A stretch of DNA of 64,000 nucleotides, from positions 40,426,195 to 40,490,194 of the forward strand of contig CM070876.1 in NCBI GenBank assembly GCA_036365515.1, in the 5' to 3' direction. The notes beneath the pieces were generated by a model. That model was not told where the DNA came from. It saw nothing but the letters and a program-made list of their open reading frames with translations, and did not search any database. Below are positions 34,881 to 48,189 of this stretch, piece by piece; within the stretch, counting starts at the first letter, position 1, and every line of letters starts with the position of its first letter. The DNA comes from Torymus aiolomorphi. Taxonomy: Eukaryota; Arthropoda; Insecta; Hymenoptera; Torymidae. The position numbers and the translations under genes are program-made.

Positions 34881-36300
34881 CGAACGACAGTTGTACATCT
34901 GAGGTGAGTCTCAGAGGAGAACGTAATTTCATCGCTGCTGATATTTTGGTCAATAACGAGGGCGTGACGGAAGTAGAGAGGGAAGCGCACGCGCCTCTGT
35001 TGTGGGGCCGAGCTCTCTACGTTCAGTCTGTGTTTGCGCATGTGTTAGCCTGCGACCGAATGTATATACAGCAGCCATTTGAATCAGAACTCGACTGACT
35101 GTCTGTCTTCGGCATCCGTGAAACAATTATTGTCCCCTTTCAATTGCAACGCGATTTTTCTTATTTACGGCCCGTTATCCTTTTAGAATTCCTACACACC
35201 TTCTACAATGTTACTTTCAGGTTCAATAAATCATGCGGCAAAAAGATTAGAAACACGGAATATAATTTACACATGTTTTTGCACAACATTGCCTTAGAAA
35301 ATTATATACCTGGTAAAAAAAACTCATGATTTGTGACTATTATTTTTCTTCGCTTTTTAATCATGCTTATACATCAAACGTTAGCTTCAGAGTCATTTGA
35401 AAATCAATAATAAGGTAACATTTTTGGAAGAATAAGAAGGTAATTTCTGTATTGAATCAAGTAAAGTATACATTCAATAAAATCAATGGCTTATAAAGAG
35501 TAATAGACTTTATCGTTTCTCGTGAATTTCATCCGGTTATTGCTTTTCACAGTATCTACCTACGTACATTTTATAATCCTTTTATTATGCTTGTATTTCG
35601 CAATAATGTTTCCATTGGTTCCAAAGTCAACAAAAATGTAAATGAATTTTATGGTATTTCATAAATGACGATATCGTATTTTTAGAGGAAAATATTTCCA
35701 TAAATGAAATTTTCACTCGAAACGTAACACGTGGACTATTTCAAGCATTATTTAATATAAAAGCGATCGAAAAACTTGATATATTGCAATATTTTCCTGC
35801 GGTAATGCGGAGATATTATGGTTTGGCAGGCCATACTATACGCTTGACGAACTCATATTTATATGAAAAGTTATTCAAACGTATTAAAGGAGCCTGCGCT
35901 TGTACGACGCATTTCGGGAGAAAATTGACGGTGTTTTCATGCCAGATTTCCAGTAGCGCGCGCGCGCGCAAGTGCACTGTGCACACGGCGCGCTCGCTCG
36001 CTCCGAAATAATGAAATTTCGCCTCCCCGTATGAATTGCGTGTCTGGCGCGCAAAACAAGCACATTGTCGGGGCTCTAGAGTGCCAGCACGCGTGCATAC
36101 ACCGCGCGGCATATCTCATTCCGAGTGAAAATCGAGTGCCACTTGAAATTCTGCCATTTCGCGTAATTACATACGCTGAAAACAGTATTTTCCTCTACGT
36201 GAGCCCAGCATCTTATTCGCGAGCACGCGAGCGGATATTTGTTGAAGAGCGACTAAATACGCCGTTTTTCCGACTATAAATGCCGAAACGCTAATCAAAT
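34881..36300. promoter_or_regulatory. Two CpG-rich patches, possible regulatory DNA
   Basis: Patches at about 34960-35060 and 35930-36130 (AGCGCGCGCGCGCAAG, CACGGCGCGCTCGCTCGC) stand out from AT-rich flanks. A TCAGTC initiator-like site lies at 35023 on the plus strand, without a convincing downstream element. Confidence 0.25.
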
Positions 36301-37389
36301 CGTGGCTGCGACACAGAAAGCATTTGCAATGTGCAATTTGCACTGGCTATTTGCATGAACACAAAGAACAAATGTGAATATAGTATATATGCAGAAACTA
36401 TTCAACAATTCCAGCATTTTATCACACGGAGTCGTTCAGTGAACAAACAATTTTAGAGTATCAATGTTCTTTTATTTTAGAAAGAATTAACAGATTGATC
36501 TGTTACAAGCAGATTTCGAAGAGTATGAAAAACTGAAGAATATTTCGTTCTATCTTTTACCGTTTTGTTTGACTCAACTATTAATTTTATTCAAGAAAAA
36601 AATGCTTTTGAATACAAACATTTTTTTTAAACAAAGGAATCATTGTCATAAAATTAATTAAGAGTTTTTAATTTTGAAAAAAGTTCCATAACAATAATAC
36701 CTTTTAGACAGCTTTTTCGCAAAAATCGTTTGCCCGAAGTAATAAGACATAATAAAGATTATGAATATATACACAATATATTATAGCATGTACTTTAGGC
36801 AAAAATAAGAAATGGTCAATGGCTACTATATCATACGCGGCATATTTATCTTTATTTATTTGTATGTTGTCATTTATCCCATTTTGCTTATTATAAAGTT
36901 TGACATTATCTCAAGATATAAGCATACAAATTGTAGAAAGTCTTGAGAAAAATTGGATACCTGTAAGTTGAACCATTGACAGACTTTAATTTAAACTTTC
37001 CCCAAACTCTAACAAGACGTTCTAAACAAAAGAAGTAGACGTTATTATAAAAATATATTACAAGTAAGGCTAGTGAATTAAGATTATCCGTCCATTCTTT
37101 CTAAATAAAAGTGAACTTAAATGAAAAAAGCCTCGAAAAAAGCTGAAACCTAATAAGAAATCAGCGATGTTAAATCAGTTAGATGTATTTTCAACTCCCA
37201 TTGCTGACCAGAAAGGATATATATATTCAAATTGAAAATCCGTTCCGTAAGACTTCCGGTCTACATGTATCACATTCGATAAGAAACAGAAGTTGATAGT
37301 ATTTCTAATCGATTCATCCTCGCTGGTTTAGTAATAAAAGTTCATTTTCTTCATTTTATTAAATGGGATAATGGACGGGTGATTTGGGA
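36301..37389. other. AT-rich non-coding stretch
   Basis: No exon or repeat end identified. Confidence 0.4.
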
Positions 37390-37956
37390 TAGGGGAGACT
37401 GCGATAAAACCGGATACTGGGGCAAAAAAAACTTGTACGTGCAGAATATCAGCGGTATCCTTATTTTTTCTTTTCTTAATGTAATGATAAAATAAACTAA
37501 TAATAGACATTTAGTGCGCTGTTCATACATTGTACAATTAATTTGTTTTTTGGTACAGAAATGCGTAAATGTATTAGAAAATCTTCCCGGCAAAGATGGC
37601 CAGAAGAAAATATGGTTTCAGAAATTTTTTATAAAAAAAACGTTAATTTATTATTATTAATAAAAGATTTCTTCATTAAATCAACGTTTTTACATCATAG
37701 TATTATTTTTAGAATGTCCAATACCGCTTAAAATTCATTTTGGAAAGAATAATGAAAATATCCGGTTTTATTAAATTCGTCTTTCGTAAATTTCTAATAA
37801 CATTTTTTACAAATATTTTTTGGCTAAACAAGTCGATTTTCAGTTATCTGAATGTAAACTAAAAACAATTCTAGTTTTAAATATTGTTATTATTTTATTA
37901 TCCATTTTTAATAAACAATTTCCAAAAAGTATCCGGTTTTACCCCAGTCGCCCCTA
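37390..37956. mobile_element. Terminal-inverted-repeat element, 567 bp
   Basis: TAGGGGAGACTGCGATAAAA and CCGGATACT at the left; AGTATCCGG and TTTTACCCCAGTCGCCCCTA at the right. About 25 of 29 terminal positions pair. An extra ATCCGGTTTTAT lies inside near 37760. AT-rich interior without ORF. Confidence 0.7.
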
Positions 37957-38900
37957 CTGTATTAGTATAAGAGCATCATATTTGGCTTTTAATTAGTCGA
38001 AAGGGGGGGATCTCAGAGGGATGAAAAGACGCGTGAGTTTATAAAATTTTTAGTTATCTAATCTAAAGGGAAGCTTACTTTAATGTTAGCAATTACATGG
38101 ATTGTATATCTGTACATATTGTCTAACCAAATAAACCAGCATATATCTAATGGACGGAGCATGAACGGTCATCTAATAAATATATGCACGTCGGTATTCT
38201 GCTTTTTCGTAAAACCATTTGTATAAAATTGTCTAAATAACAATAAATGTTTTTATCGCAAATCATGCTACCCTAAAGTTATAAATTGAAGTAGTAACCA
38301 TGTCCGGACTATTTTAACTTCATGGTAAGTTTTAGAAGAAATTTTCTTGTAAAAAAAAATAATAAATTAATAAATAAATTTCTAAGAATTTCTTGCCCAC
38401 GAAAAACTTTGCCAACATGGGGCCACGTTTCTATACACACACCAACCAATTATGTAGTTCTATCTACAGTAGCGTCTGTGTTGACTATTTTTTGCGAGAG
38501 GACTTTTAACGAGGCATGACCTTTGTGGAATAAAATATTTCATTCCTGTATTACGAATTTCAGCACTGCCGTACAATTTTACTTTAACACAAAAGAACTT
38601 GAACGTATTTTTCAGAATTATACAACCTTAATTTACTTCCATTAATTATCTTGTATAAATAACGAATTTTAAAATAAGATGTACATGACAACCTCTTACA
38701 CAATATTCTGATTTTATATTTTACCCATTCAAGTATAAAGTAGAAGTGATTTCACAATTTCACAATCAAATTTCCATTGGCAGTACTGCGTCGTAAAGTA
38801 GCAAAAAGGTAGTAGGCGGATTGCTAACAAAAAGTCAGACAAAGGGAAAGGAAAAAAAGAGACCGAAGAAAATGATGTCCTGGCGTGAGAAAAGTACTTT
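37957..38900. other. AT-rich non-coding stretch
   Basis: No supported feature. Confidence 0.4.
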
Positions 38901-39870
38901 TAAAACCACGCCATATACTCCACATCCAGTCGCATCCTCAAATACGCCAGCAGCAGCTTGAAGCACGCATGCAGACAGAATGTGCCAAGCGAAAATAGCA
39001 AATCAATCACTCGAATGACTTTCCTTCACTTTTCCACTGTACTTCTCTAGCTCAAAGCCGGCAAGTTGGAAAGTCGGCTTTCTCTCGCGACTACTTGAAA
39101 AGAAATGAAAGAAGAATAATAGAGCCTGCCGAGGTGCGGGAAAAGCCATTCCTTTTTGCCCGCAGGATCTCGCTGCAGGTGAAGAGGGTAGAAAGCGGCC
39201 TTCTACATCGCCGGCCTCATTTCCCGCTCTACGTGTAGAGGTACATCTCAAGGCAAAAAGCGCGCAATCCCTGCGACGGGGCAGCTGCATGGACGAGGAG
39301 ACGAGGAGCGCTTTCGCCCGTCCAAAGTTCGCGACTCGCGCCGTCGTCGCGCGGTGCAATTTGGCAAAAGTTGCGGAGGGCGCGGATGTGCGTAGGAGGA
39401 GGCCGAGATGAAAATAGATTCCGACGCCGACTGCGAGTCGGAAAAGGGGATGTGGAAAGCTGATGTGTAAGCGCAGACGCGCTCTGCGTCTTTGCAATGG
39501 CAGTACGCGGAGGGAGAAGCAACCGTCTTTGCCTCGCCCTCTTCCAGACCGAGAGTTTAGGGTGGATTTTACAAGCGTGTGAGTGTGTGTGTGTATGCCA
39601 ACGCCGCCGGGCTTTGTAGGTCAAGCTGTTTTTCTCGTGGCCCTCGCTCCGGCAGAGGGGGGGGGGGGAGGGGATGATCCTCAGCGGGGCTTTTGCGGCT
39701 TAACTGCTCCGAACTGAGTGGCAAGAGGTGGCGAATTTGCGGAATCGAGATCTTGCACAATTATTCCCTTCAGCCCCTCTCCTATACATATTCCGGTTAA
39801 CGTAACATTAGACAGTATCGGACTATTTCGAGTGTAGAGGCGTCCGTGTGTACGTGTGGTCGCGCCCTAT
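38901..39870. promoter_or_regulatory. CpG-rich island, possible promoter or non-coding exon
   Basis: GC- and CpG-rich DNA from about 39.0 to 39.8 kb with a G10 run at 39658-39667 and a short GTGTGTGT run near 39580. Overlapping open frames on the minus strand (up to 164 codons) are Arg/Ser-rich and look like base-composition artefacts. Confidence 0.35.
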
Positions 39871-41410
39871 GGGAGACCTATTCGCTATCGATTACCCAGT
39901 TTCTCGAACTTTGGAGTTACGGTACATCGAACCTCGGAGGATATTATCTGCGATATACTGATAAAGTTATTTATCTCGATCGAAGAATTTCCGGAAAGTA
40001 ATAATTGTATTTGCACGGAAAGAAAATTACTGTAATTAAATAGATTACTGGATATACTCAATTGCACTAAAAGCATCAAGTCTTTCGATGTTGAAAGATT
40101 ACTTTTGAAAGCTTAGTTTTCGCAGTAAAGTATTCATCATCTTCACTTTATTACATAAAAGAAAATGAATAAAGTATAAATCATTTCCGATACTCACGTT
40201 GAATATCGATACCATTCGTAAATGATACGAAATCTGGTTACATTTCTGCCTTGTTCAGAGAAACCAGATTTAATGATGGGTTCATTTCTATCTCCATCTC
40301 GTAATAAACTATGCTATCATCAAACACTAATATCTAACAGAAAAAAACTTTGAAACATTATCAACTATTATCTGATAAGTTTATACATATATTACAGTAT
40401 CAATATCTCATTCGGTACTAATTGTATACCATTATGACAATAGTTCAGGATAATTATCGTGCCGGAGAACAGGAATTCGACAAGGCAAACGTCTTCCAGT
40501 GATTAATCCATGATTCGAGATCACGCCCCGATTTCAATTCACGTATACAGAGTATGATGTTTACGGGTACTCAACCACCTACTGTACGCTTTATCAAGAG
40601 CAAATAATCATGTAGGTTTCTGTTGAAGTTACATCGATACCGATTGAAAAACCTTAATGCCCTTGATGATAATGTAAAATGAAAAATTAAAGTACCTGCA
40701 TCAAATATTTTGTTCTTCTAATCCAATCATTTACTTTTCTTAACGCTTTGAATAACAGTTTATTTATATAAGGTTGGAGAGCAGTGGACAATGCAGATAA
40801 TTTATTGATGAAAGTTAGAAAATTAAAAGGATATCAAAAGAATAACAAAGTGTTCGTATAAGTATGTAGCTGTATATAATAGTTTTAACATCTTAGACGA
40901 TTACTCATATTTTGAACTGTATAGAATAATGGATTTTTACTATATTGATTCCAAATGAATATTTCTAATACTATTGCTTCTTCAGTGATTATTATAGGTA
41001 AAATACTAACATTTTATAAATATTAATGAAAGTTGTGTAAAATATTAATGCTATATGTAGTCTGGTTGCACATCTTAAAAACTTTATATGTAATGTCATT
41101 TCCTGTTTTTATGATCAATAATTAATTAAATCTTATATTCATATGTTACAGCGAAAGTAAAGAATGTCGGAGCTAATATTCAATTACATACTGACCAACA
41201 ATTTACTATTTTTTCATATCTTTTTGATTTTAAAATTTTTATCGATTATCTTTGTTATTCACTGTTCTCTAATTAATATGAATGAAATGCACTTTAAATT
41301 GTTGTAGTAAGCAAAATCAGATTAAAATAACGGGTAATACGATAACAGTATCTGTAATGGTTCCAGTATCCTCCTACATACCTTACAGCTTATTTATTTA
41401 TTTTATATAT
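39871..41410. other. AT-rich non-coding stretch
   Basis: No supported feature. Confidence 0.4.
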
Positions 41411-41860
41411 GAATTGGGGGGGGGGGTCCAAAGTTTAGACGATTCACTTTAAAATTAAAGTCAACTATAGACGTTTTTTAGTTCGACATATATGGTACAG
41501 CAGATTGTATTCTTAATTTCAAAATTCTGAATTACAAAAATCATATTTTCGAATGTAACAATTCGCCTACTGTCTAAAACATTGAATTTCATTAATAGAA
41601 TTTTATTAGGGATACGATAAAGATATTACGAAATAAATCATTAGAAACAAATTATATTTGCTTTGAAATCGTATTGATGAAATTTGATGACTTGGACAGT
41701 AGGTGAATTGTTACATTCGAAAATATGATTTTCGTAATTTAGAATTTCGAAATTAAGAACAATCTGCATTACCATATGTCGAACTAAAAAACGTCTATAG
41801 TTGACTTCAATTTTAAAGTGAATCGTTTAAACTTTGGACACGCCCCCCCCCCCCCGAATT
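41411..41860. mobile_element. Foldback element bounded by G/C tracts, 450 bp
   Basis: Starts GAATT plus a run of 12 G and TCCAAAGTTTAGACGATTC; ends GAATCGTTTAAACTTTGGAC and a run of 14 C plus GAATTC. Arms of about 170 bp pair closely (AACAATTCGCCTACTGTC / GACAGTAGGTGAATTGTT). No ORF. Confidence 0.87.
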
Positions 41861-42782
41861 CGATTGGAACTGATTTATCAATATTAATAATAAGAATTCG
41901 CATAGGAATTGATTTTTTTAATAGATTTTAATTCATTTCTACTAACCCTATTATTTAAACATGTACGTGAGAATTCCGCTTCGCCCGCGTTTGTGTCCTT
42001 CGAAAAAGCTATTACAGAGTTTCGCTTGAGGATTATACGGCACGCATTACGAACCCGCAGTACATGTTAATCGAAACGCAATTGCGGTAAGCTTCATCAC
42101 TATGCCACTATTGCTTAATTGCACGCACATGTAAGGTATTTTACTATATGTAAACGCCCGCAATAGGTTATTGCGTGCTGTATATATAGTCAAAAGCAAT
42201 ATCGACTAGCCTTTAAAGATTGATTGCCTTAATAAAGGGATTAATACTAAATTCAGAATTTCACTATTCAATCCCGTACATGTAGATAGGTAGATTAATG
42301 GGAATTATTATTGCGAATAACTTGCATGAATTTGATAAGACCTTATTAAGAGCATTTACAAAACTTGATTTTAGTTTATACCTATTACGTGTAAGTAAAT
42401 ACTTAATAAGAAATCCCTTGATGATTATGGAGTTCAGTTCGACTTTTTGAGGAAACAAATCTTTTAAGCAAAACAATGGTTTAGTTGCTTACAAATGACA
42501 TTTATGACTTTTAGCACTGGAGTTTAAATTATTGACTCTGAAATAGGCACCTAACAATTACACTCCGGTGGAAGGGAATTACATTTTTGAAAAATAAATC
42601 TGTGAAAATTTATTCTATTATTCTGTTTATTAAATGGTGAATATATGTGATCGGAAAAATCGTTTCATCGGTGGAAAAAACTAAGAGTGTCTAGTTTCAA
42701 AAGTGTCTATAGTATTTGACGATTACTGGTGAAACCAGCTATTTATTGGCAAATAATGGAATCTGTTTCCAACAGAGAGTAA

Positions 42783-43285
42783 TATTCTACAATTCTAACA
42801 GTAAACAATCATGTAAAATGTGTTTTAGAACTGTTGGGAAATTTTGACACCAATTTTAAATCATTAAATGTTCATTTTTTTCACTTTTTGGTATAACTGT
42901 ACGTCTAATTACAGTTTTGATATTATATTTCAGAAAACAGTCTCGAAGTGGATATTTAAAAAATGAAACTTGTTCATGTAACTTACGTTGACGACTACTT
43001 TCTTATAAGGCTCTATAGTAATGTAAGCTCAAAGCTCGATTTTGATATAAATGCCGTACTCATTTATTTCTTCGTCAAGCTATCTTAAAATTTCGCACGG
43101 AGATTGCAATAATCATTATTTATCGCGTTTTCAATTTTATTCAAAAATATTAGTTTTGATTTTGCCAAAGACCTTTCTTAAGCCACCGCACTTTTTTACA
43201 GCGCTTTATATTCGTCATATTTAATGACTATCAAATTTTGAACAACTTGTCACTACTTTCGTCTTATAACCAGTGCACCCTTAAA
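42783..43285 (+). repeat. Degenerate copy of the element at 61252-61802
   Basis: Shares the order of blocks CAATCATGTAAAATGTG, TTTTAGAACT, TTTTTCACTTTTTGGTAT and AACTGTACG with 61340-61460. Ends are eroded. Confidence 0.55.
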
Positions 43286-43652
43286 TAAAATTAAATTTTT
43301 GAATCGGATAAGATTTATTGATATTTAATATGATTTAAAAGTGAGTGACGTATTCGGAATAATCGAATACTTCTTATCTCTTTCGAATACAACATTTCGT
43401 TATAATATTTAATAACACCCAGGTAAAAAATTAACCATTTTTGTTGGTTAATATGTTAATCAAATGGAAACATTTTCGATCAAAATCAATATTTTTAAAC
43501 CTTATTAAAAGTATCAAAAATTATAATCACATGTTAAAATATTGACAATAGAATATGTTCATCAACCAAAATTGAATATTTATCTCTGTAACAACGAAAT
43601 AATGTTAGTGTGACGTTTTTAACTCCAAAATTAACCAACAATTAGCTAACAT

Positions 43653-43927
43653 TATATTGGTATGTAGGAGTTCGATCTTCCCGAGGCAAGGATGTGAGAA
43701 ATAAATTTTCACATGTGTATGATGACGTTTCGGTGAACAATGTCACCCTCATCAGAACAAAAAGTTAATTTTGTCACGAAAAACAATTCTTGTAGGTTTT
43801 TCGTCACAAAATTAACTTTTTGTTCTGATGAGGGTGACATTGTTCACCGAAACGTCATCATACACATGTGAAAATTTATTTCTCACATCCTTGCCTCGGG
43901 AAGATCGAACTCCTACATACCAATATA
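43653..43927. mobile_element. Near-perfect foldback element, 275 bp
   Basis: TATATTGGTATGTAGGAG to GTTAATTTTGTCACGAAAAA is mirrored almost base for base to CTCCTACATACCAATATA, with a loop of about 15 bases. The larger block 43653-43988 is flanked by 13-bp direct repeats AATTAGCTAACAT (43640-43652 and 43989-44001), which look like a target duplication. Confidence 0.9.
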
Positions 43928-44572
43928 ATCATACCAGCCGAGGGATAAATTCATACAATAACACAACACACCGTTGTTATTTCATCAAAATTAGCTAACA
44001 TGTCGTTAAGACATAGTCTAGATTACGGTAAACTATTTAAAACAGTAGATTAAAAAATAATGAAAAATGAGGATGAAATTCAGGATCTCACTATCTTCAT
44101 AAGGTACGGAATGACGTATTCATATAAACAATAACGTTCTCTTCCTCTTATATATCGGAATTTTAAGTTTTTGATAGACAATCTACGATTAAAAAAAGTA
44201 TGTATTAAATGTCCATAATAATCAAATGATGGCGATCACAACATCTCAAAAAAGAGGAAGTAGGATGCAAAATATAAAAAAAAATTATATTATTATTAAT
44301 TAGGCTTATATGTAACACTTAATCCAGCTTTCTTACTCTACTAGCTCGATATAATTATTAGTTAGTTATTAGATTATTTAAAATATTTTTAAGTTAATTG
44401 ACAAGACTATTTGGAATTACAGTTAATTTTTAACATTATAAATTAAACGTATCCTCGTAAAAATTAGAATGGAAAATAGAGTAAATAGATAGTTAAACTC
44501 AAAAGAATAAAAAACAATTCACTAGTTTTTTTACTTATAATATCCTAATACCATCAGTAAAACTCGTTGTTA

Positions 44573-44819
<247 letters not shown>

Positions 44820-45436
44820 AAACAGCAATTAATACATTAGTAGTATGATAATTAGTACATATTGTCTGTAGTAGTAACTACAAAATTCCTGTAGTAATTT
44901 TGTGTGGTTTAACTACAGTTCGAAATTGCTACAGTATTTTTCAGTACACGCAGAAAAATGATCTATTAGTATAGCAAGAGGAAAATCTTTTTGTGAAAAT
45001 CCGCTTGCTGTAAAACGATTATCGTTTTTATTCTAACGTATTATTCTTAAAGCAAAAAATTCATTTTGTGCTTCAAGATTATATTTTTCTTGCATCAAAA
45101 CCTTTTTCTTTATTTCCGCAAATCGCATCCGTTGTAGGCAAAATAACTTCATCTCGTTACATGAGTAAATGAGAACCAACTTCAATAAGTTTTTACTACA
45201 AAATGATTTTCCTTTTGTGACAAGAGGAAAAAGGGTAATTACTATAAATAATTAGTCATATAATTAATTACAATACAATCAACTATTAGTTATTCTTATG
45301 GAAAGTATGAATACAGAATTGGATTTTAAAAGAAGAATTATCTCTTCAAGTTAAGCAACTGTCGAGATATGAATTTTTTAAAATTATCCAATTTTTCTGA
45401 AATATATATTTCCTATTTTAACACTACTCGTCAGAA

Positions 45437-45510
45437 GCTTAGTTAGTCATGTGGTTAAGGTACTGGCTTCCCAATACAAAGGTCGAGGGTTCGATTCCCA
45501 GTCACTGCAC
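45437..45510 (+). repeat. tRNA-like sequence, probable SINE head or tRNA pseudogene
   Basis: An A-box-like stretch GTCATGTGGTTAAGGTACTGG and a B-box-like GGTCGAGGGTTCGATTCCC are correctly spaced for RNA polymerase III, but the acceptor stem does not pair. An AT-rich, (ATAAA)-type tail follows, as in SINEs. Confidence 0.55.
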
Positions 45511-45579
45511 TTCCAGAACTATCCTCGAAAACATTTTTTCTTCGATTTTTTCACGAAGTTAACCAATATTAATTAATTA

Positions 45580-45690
45580 TTAAAATAAAAAAATATATAA
45601 ATAAAATAAAATACATAAAAAATATAAATAATAAAATAAAATACATAAAAAATATAAATAATAAAATAAAAGTTAAAATAAATAAAATTA
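45580..45690. repeat. AT-rich tandem repeat
   Basis: Unit of about 28-30 bp containing ATAAAATAAAATACATAAAA, repeated two to three times directly behind the tRNA-like segment. Confidence 0.8.
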
Positions 45691-46055
45691 ATAGAAGTAA
45701 CATTTTTTTTAATTTAAATAGAAAATACGTTTAAACTTTTTTCTCGGGGGGCAAGAGGTTTCTTCTTCATACAAAACGATTTTGGTTAGAGAGGATTTTC
45801 CTATTGGTCAACCAGACCTTCTATCCCTTGAAGAGGAATCCTTTTCGTACAAGAATAATTTACCAGAAAAGGATTTTTCTCTTGTGGCAAAAGGAATTAA
45901 TTTTGGCAATCAAAACAAGATTATTTTCCTCTTGGATCAAAAGGATTCCATTTGCTACCAAAGAACTTTTCTCTGCGTGTAGTTATTGTGTAGTAACTAC
46001 TACAGAACTGTTACTACAGCGTTTGTGTTATAATAACTACAGCATCTTTTCGTAA

Positions 46056-47143
46056 GGGAAGCGAATCAGATGGCGAAATAAATATTTTCTTAAATCATTA
46101 CATAAAAGAAAACTGGGCTTCATTTGAAATCCGTTTCCCGAAAGATGTTCACTTTCCTTGTAAGTAAACTAAAAGCGAATATTTGGCTATTCCTAATCTC
46201 AAATGGTTAAATAATGGTTCAAAAACGTTTTATCGATATGAAGAAGGCTGTTTTTATATCTACTCTCTAGTTTATTGGCTATTTTGATAAAGATAGATTT
46301 TTATCAGGGCAACGAAACTCTGTCTACGTAAAAATTTAAAGTGTGGGCACACTGTAAAAAGTTTTTGCATTAAATTTAATGTACCTAAAAGAAACACACT
46401 TCAAGCAAGTACATTAAAAGTTTTTCTTGAAACAAAAGTATAATGTATAAAAACTAATTTAATTCAATCATAGATTAAATTTTATATTATAGTACATGAA
46501 TTTCTTATTTTGTTATCAGCAATTCCGAAAATGCGGACAATATTCGTAGAAAAAGTTCATGAAAATTATTATAAGAAAAAAATTTACCGAAATTTGATTG
46601 AACAATCTTTAGCTTGATAATTTTCCGAACGGAAATCGATTTAGAGTTAATATAAGAACTTTGAGCGATGCCTAACAAAAATCATAAAATCTTGTAAAAA
46701 CACTTTGCTAAGTCTTAGTTAGCGAGTGAATAAAGAGGCTTGCAGGGCATGCCGTATTTTTCATTGTTTGATAATTTACTCTATACTTTAAATAGTTTAT
46801 CCAGTGAGCTTTTTTTTTTAATCACAAAATTCGTGTTACTCTATAGATAATGTACAAGTAAAATATTAAAGAAAACATGTTTTTACTAACAAAATCCAGC
46901 CAACTACAATTTATTGCTATTATTTTTATAAGACGACCGTCAAGAAAGTTATGATCTTATCAAGCCAGACCAAGATCTCGTCCAAGCCTCGTTGCTTCCT
47001 AGGGGCTCTTGCGACGAACCTACTTAATCTCATCATTTTCTGTTCACGCTTGCTCATTATCTACTGGACTATATAACAATTTACATATCAACAAAAACGT
47101 TTTAATTATACGGAGATAAATGTTTATATTCCATAGTTATTTA
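46056..47143. other. AT-rich non-coding stretch
   Basis: No supported feature. Confidence 0.4.
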
Positions 47144-47365
47144 TGGGTCTGAAGTTTGCAACGTTGGATTGCAACGAAATAAAAAAAATAATTCATTTTA
47201 CTTCAGATTTATGCTAATAATATTAATTTTGCGAGTAGATCTAGTGTTTTATAGTATAAAATAACTTTAAAACAAAGGTTTAGATAAAATTTCTATTGTT
47301 TAATAACTTTAATCAATCGTAAAAAATTATTTCGTTGCATTCCAACGATGCAAACATCAGACCCA
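47144..47365 (+). mobile_element. 222-bp MITE, copy 1
   Basis: TIRs TGGGTCTGAAGTTTGCAACG and CGATGCAAACATCAGACCCA. Same length and interior (TAAAACAAAGGTTTAGATAA) as copy 2 at 49427-49648. No perfect target duplication remains around this copy. Confidence 0.88.
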
Positions 47366-47837
47366 TAGTTACTTACTAATCTTTTTCCGATTTTCTTAAT
47401 CTAAACTTTTATCAATAAGTAAAAATTGATGTATTAAAATTTATGGTAATTTATTGATATGCAATTATACCGACGAATAGATTTATAGAAATGCAATGAG
47501 ATATTCATAAGATATCGTTACAAGGAAAGGTATATTTCATTAAAAAATTCTTGGTTGATACGGTAGTAAAAAAAAGAATATTAAATGAAAATTTGAATAC
47601 TAATGAGCAAAATATAGTAGTGATTGTGAATTGTTTCTTTAATAAAATTCAAATTGCTAAAACTAACAACTTAAACTTACAATTATTCAACAATTTCCAT
47701 TATTATAAATTATTTTAATCGGAAAATTTCTTCAATAATGAGATCAAAGATTGTCTATACTAAGAATTCGTTGATTAGCAGTTGCTACATTTAGCAGTTA
47801 GCTGCATTATAAGTATAAATAATTTTATACTATTTTA

Positions 47838-47933
47838 TTCTCAGTGGAAATCAAATCGTTACAAAAGGTCTTCATGATATATTACACTTCACAAAGTGAT
47901 TACACTTTGTAACGATTTGATTTCCACTGAGAA
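47838..47933. repeat. Perfect inverted repeat, 96 bp
   Basis: TTCTCAGTGGAAATCAAATC-GTTACAAA is mirrored exactly by TTTGTAACGATTTGATTT-CCACTGAGAA, giving arms of 28 bp, with an internal TCACAAAGTGA. Confidence 0.9.
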
Positions 47934-48189
47934 TTGATGTTATAACAAAGTTAAAAAGAAAACGAAGCTAGACAAACAATTTATACATTTTAGACAAAAT
48001 TCAAGTGTTTTAGGATACAGACGTGACCAAGTCAACTACTCTATTATAGATAATGCAATAAAAATTCGTACCTTCGCAGGAATTGTTAAATCATTCCGAA
48101 ACGAAATTGCTATAGTATCGTGACGTTAAATAAATAACTAATCTAGCTGCTATTGGTAGTATCGTTGTACAGCTGCTACAAAGCTGAGA

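Larger units (their letters stand above)
44948..45979. mobile_element. Composite element with CACGCAGAAAA terminal inverted repeats
   Basis: ACACGCAGAAAAATGATC at the left and GAACTTTTCTCTGCGTGT at the right, flanked on both sides by TACTACAG/CTACAGT-type motifs. Inside are GAGGAAAATCTTTTT/AAGGATTTTTCTCTTG inverted blocks, a tRNA-like segment (45437-45510) and an AT-rich tandem repeat. A fragment of the right side recurs at 51100-51190. Confidence 0.6.

Noticed and set aside
39003..39624. Minus-strand frames of 131-164 codons
   Set aside because: Arg/Ser-rich peptides from a CpG-rich patch, overlapping in several frames, without domains or splice context.
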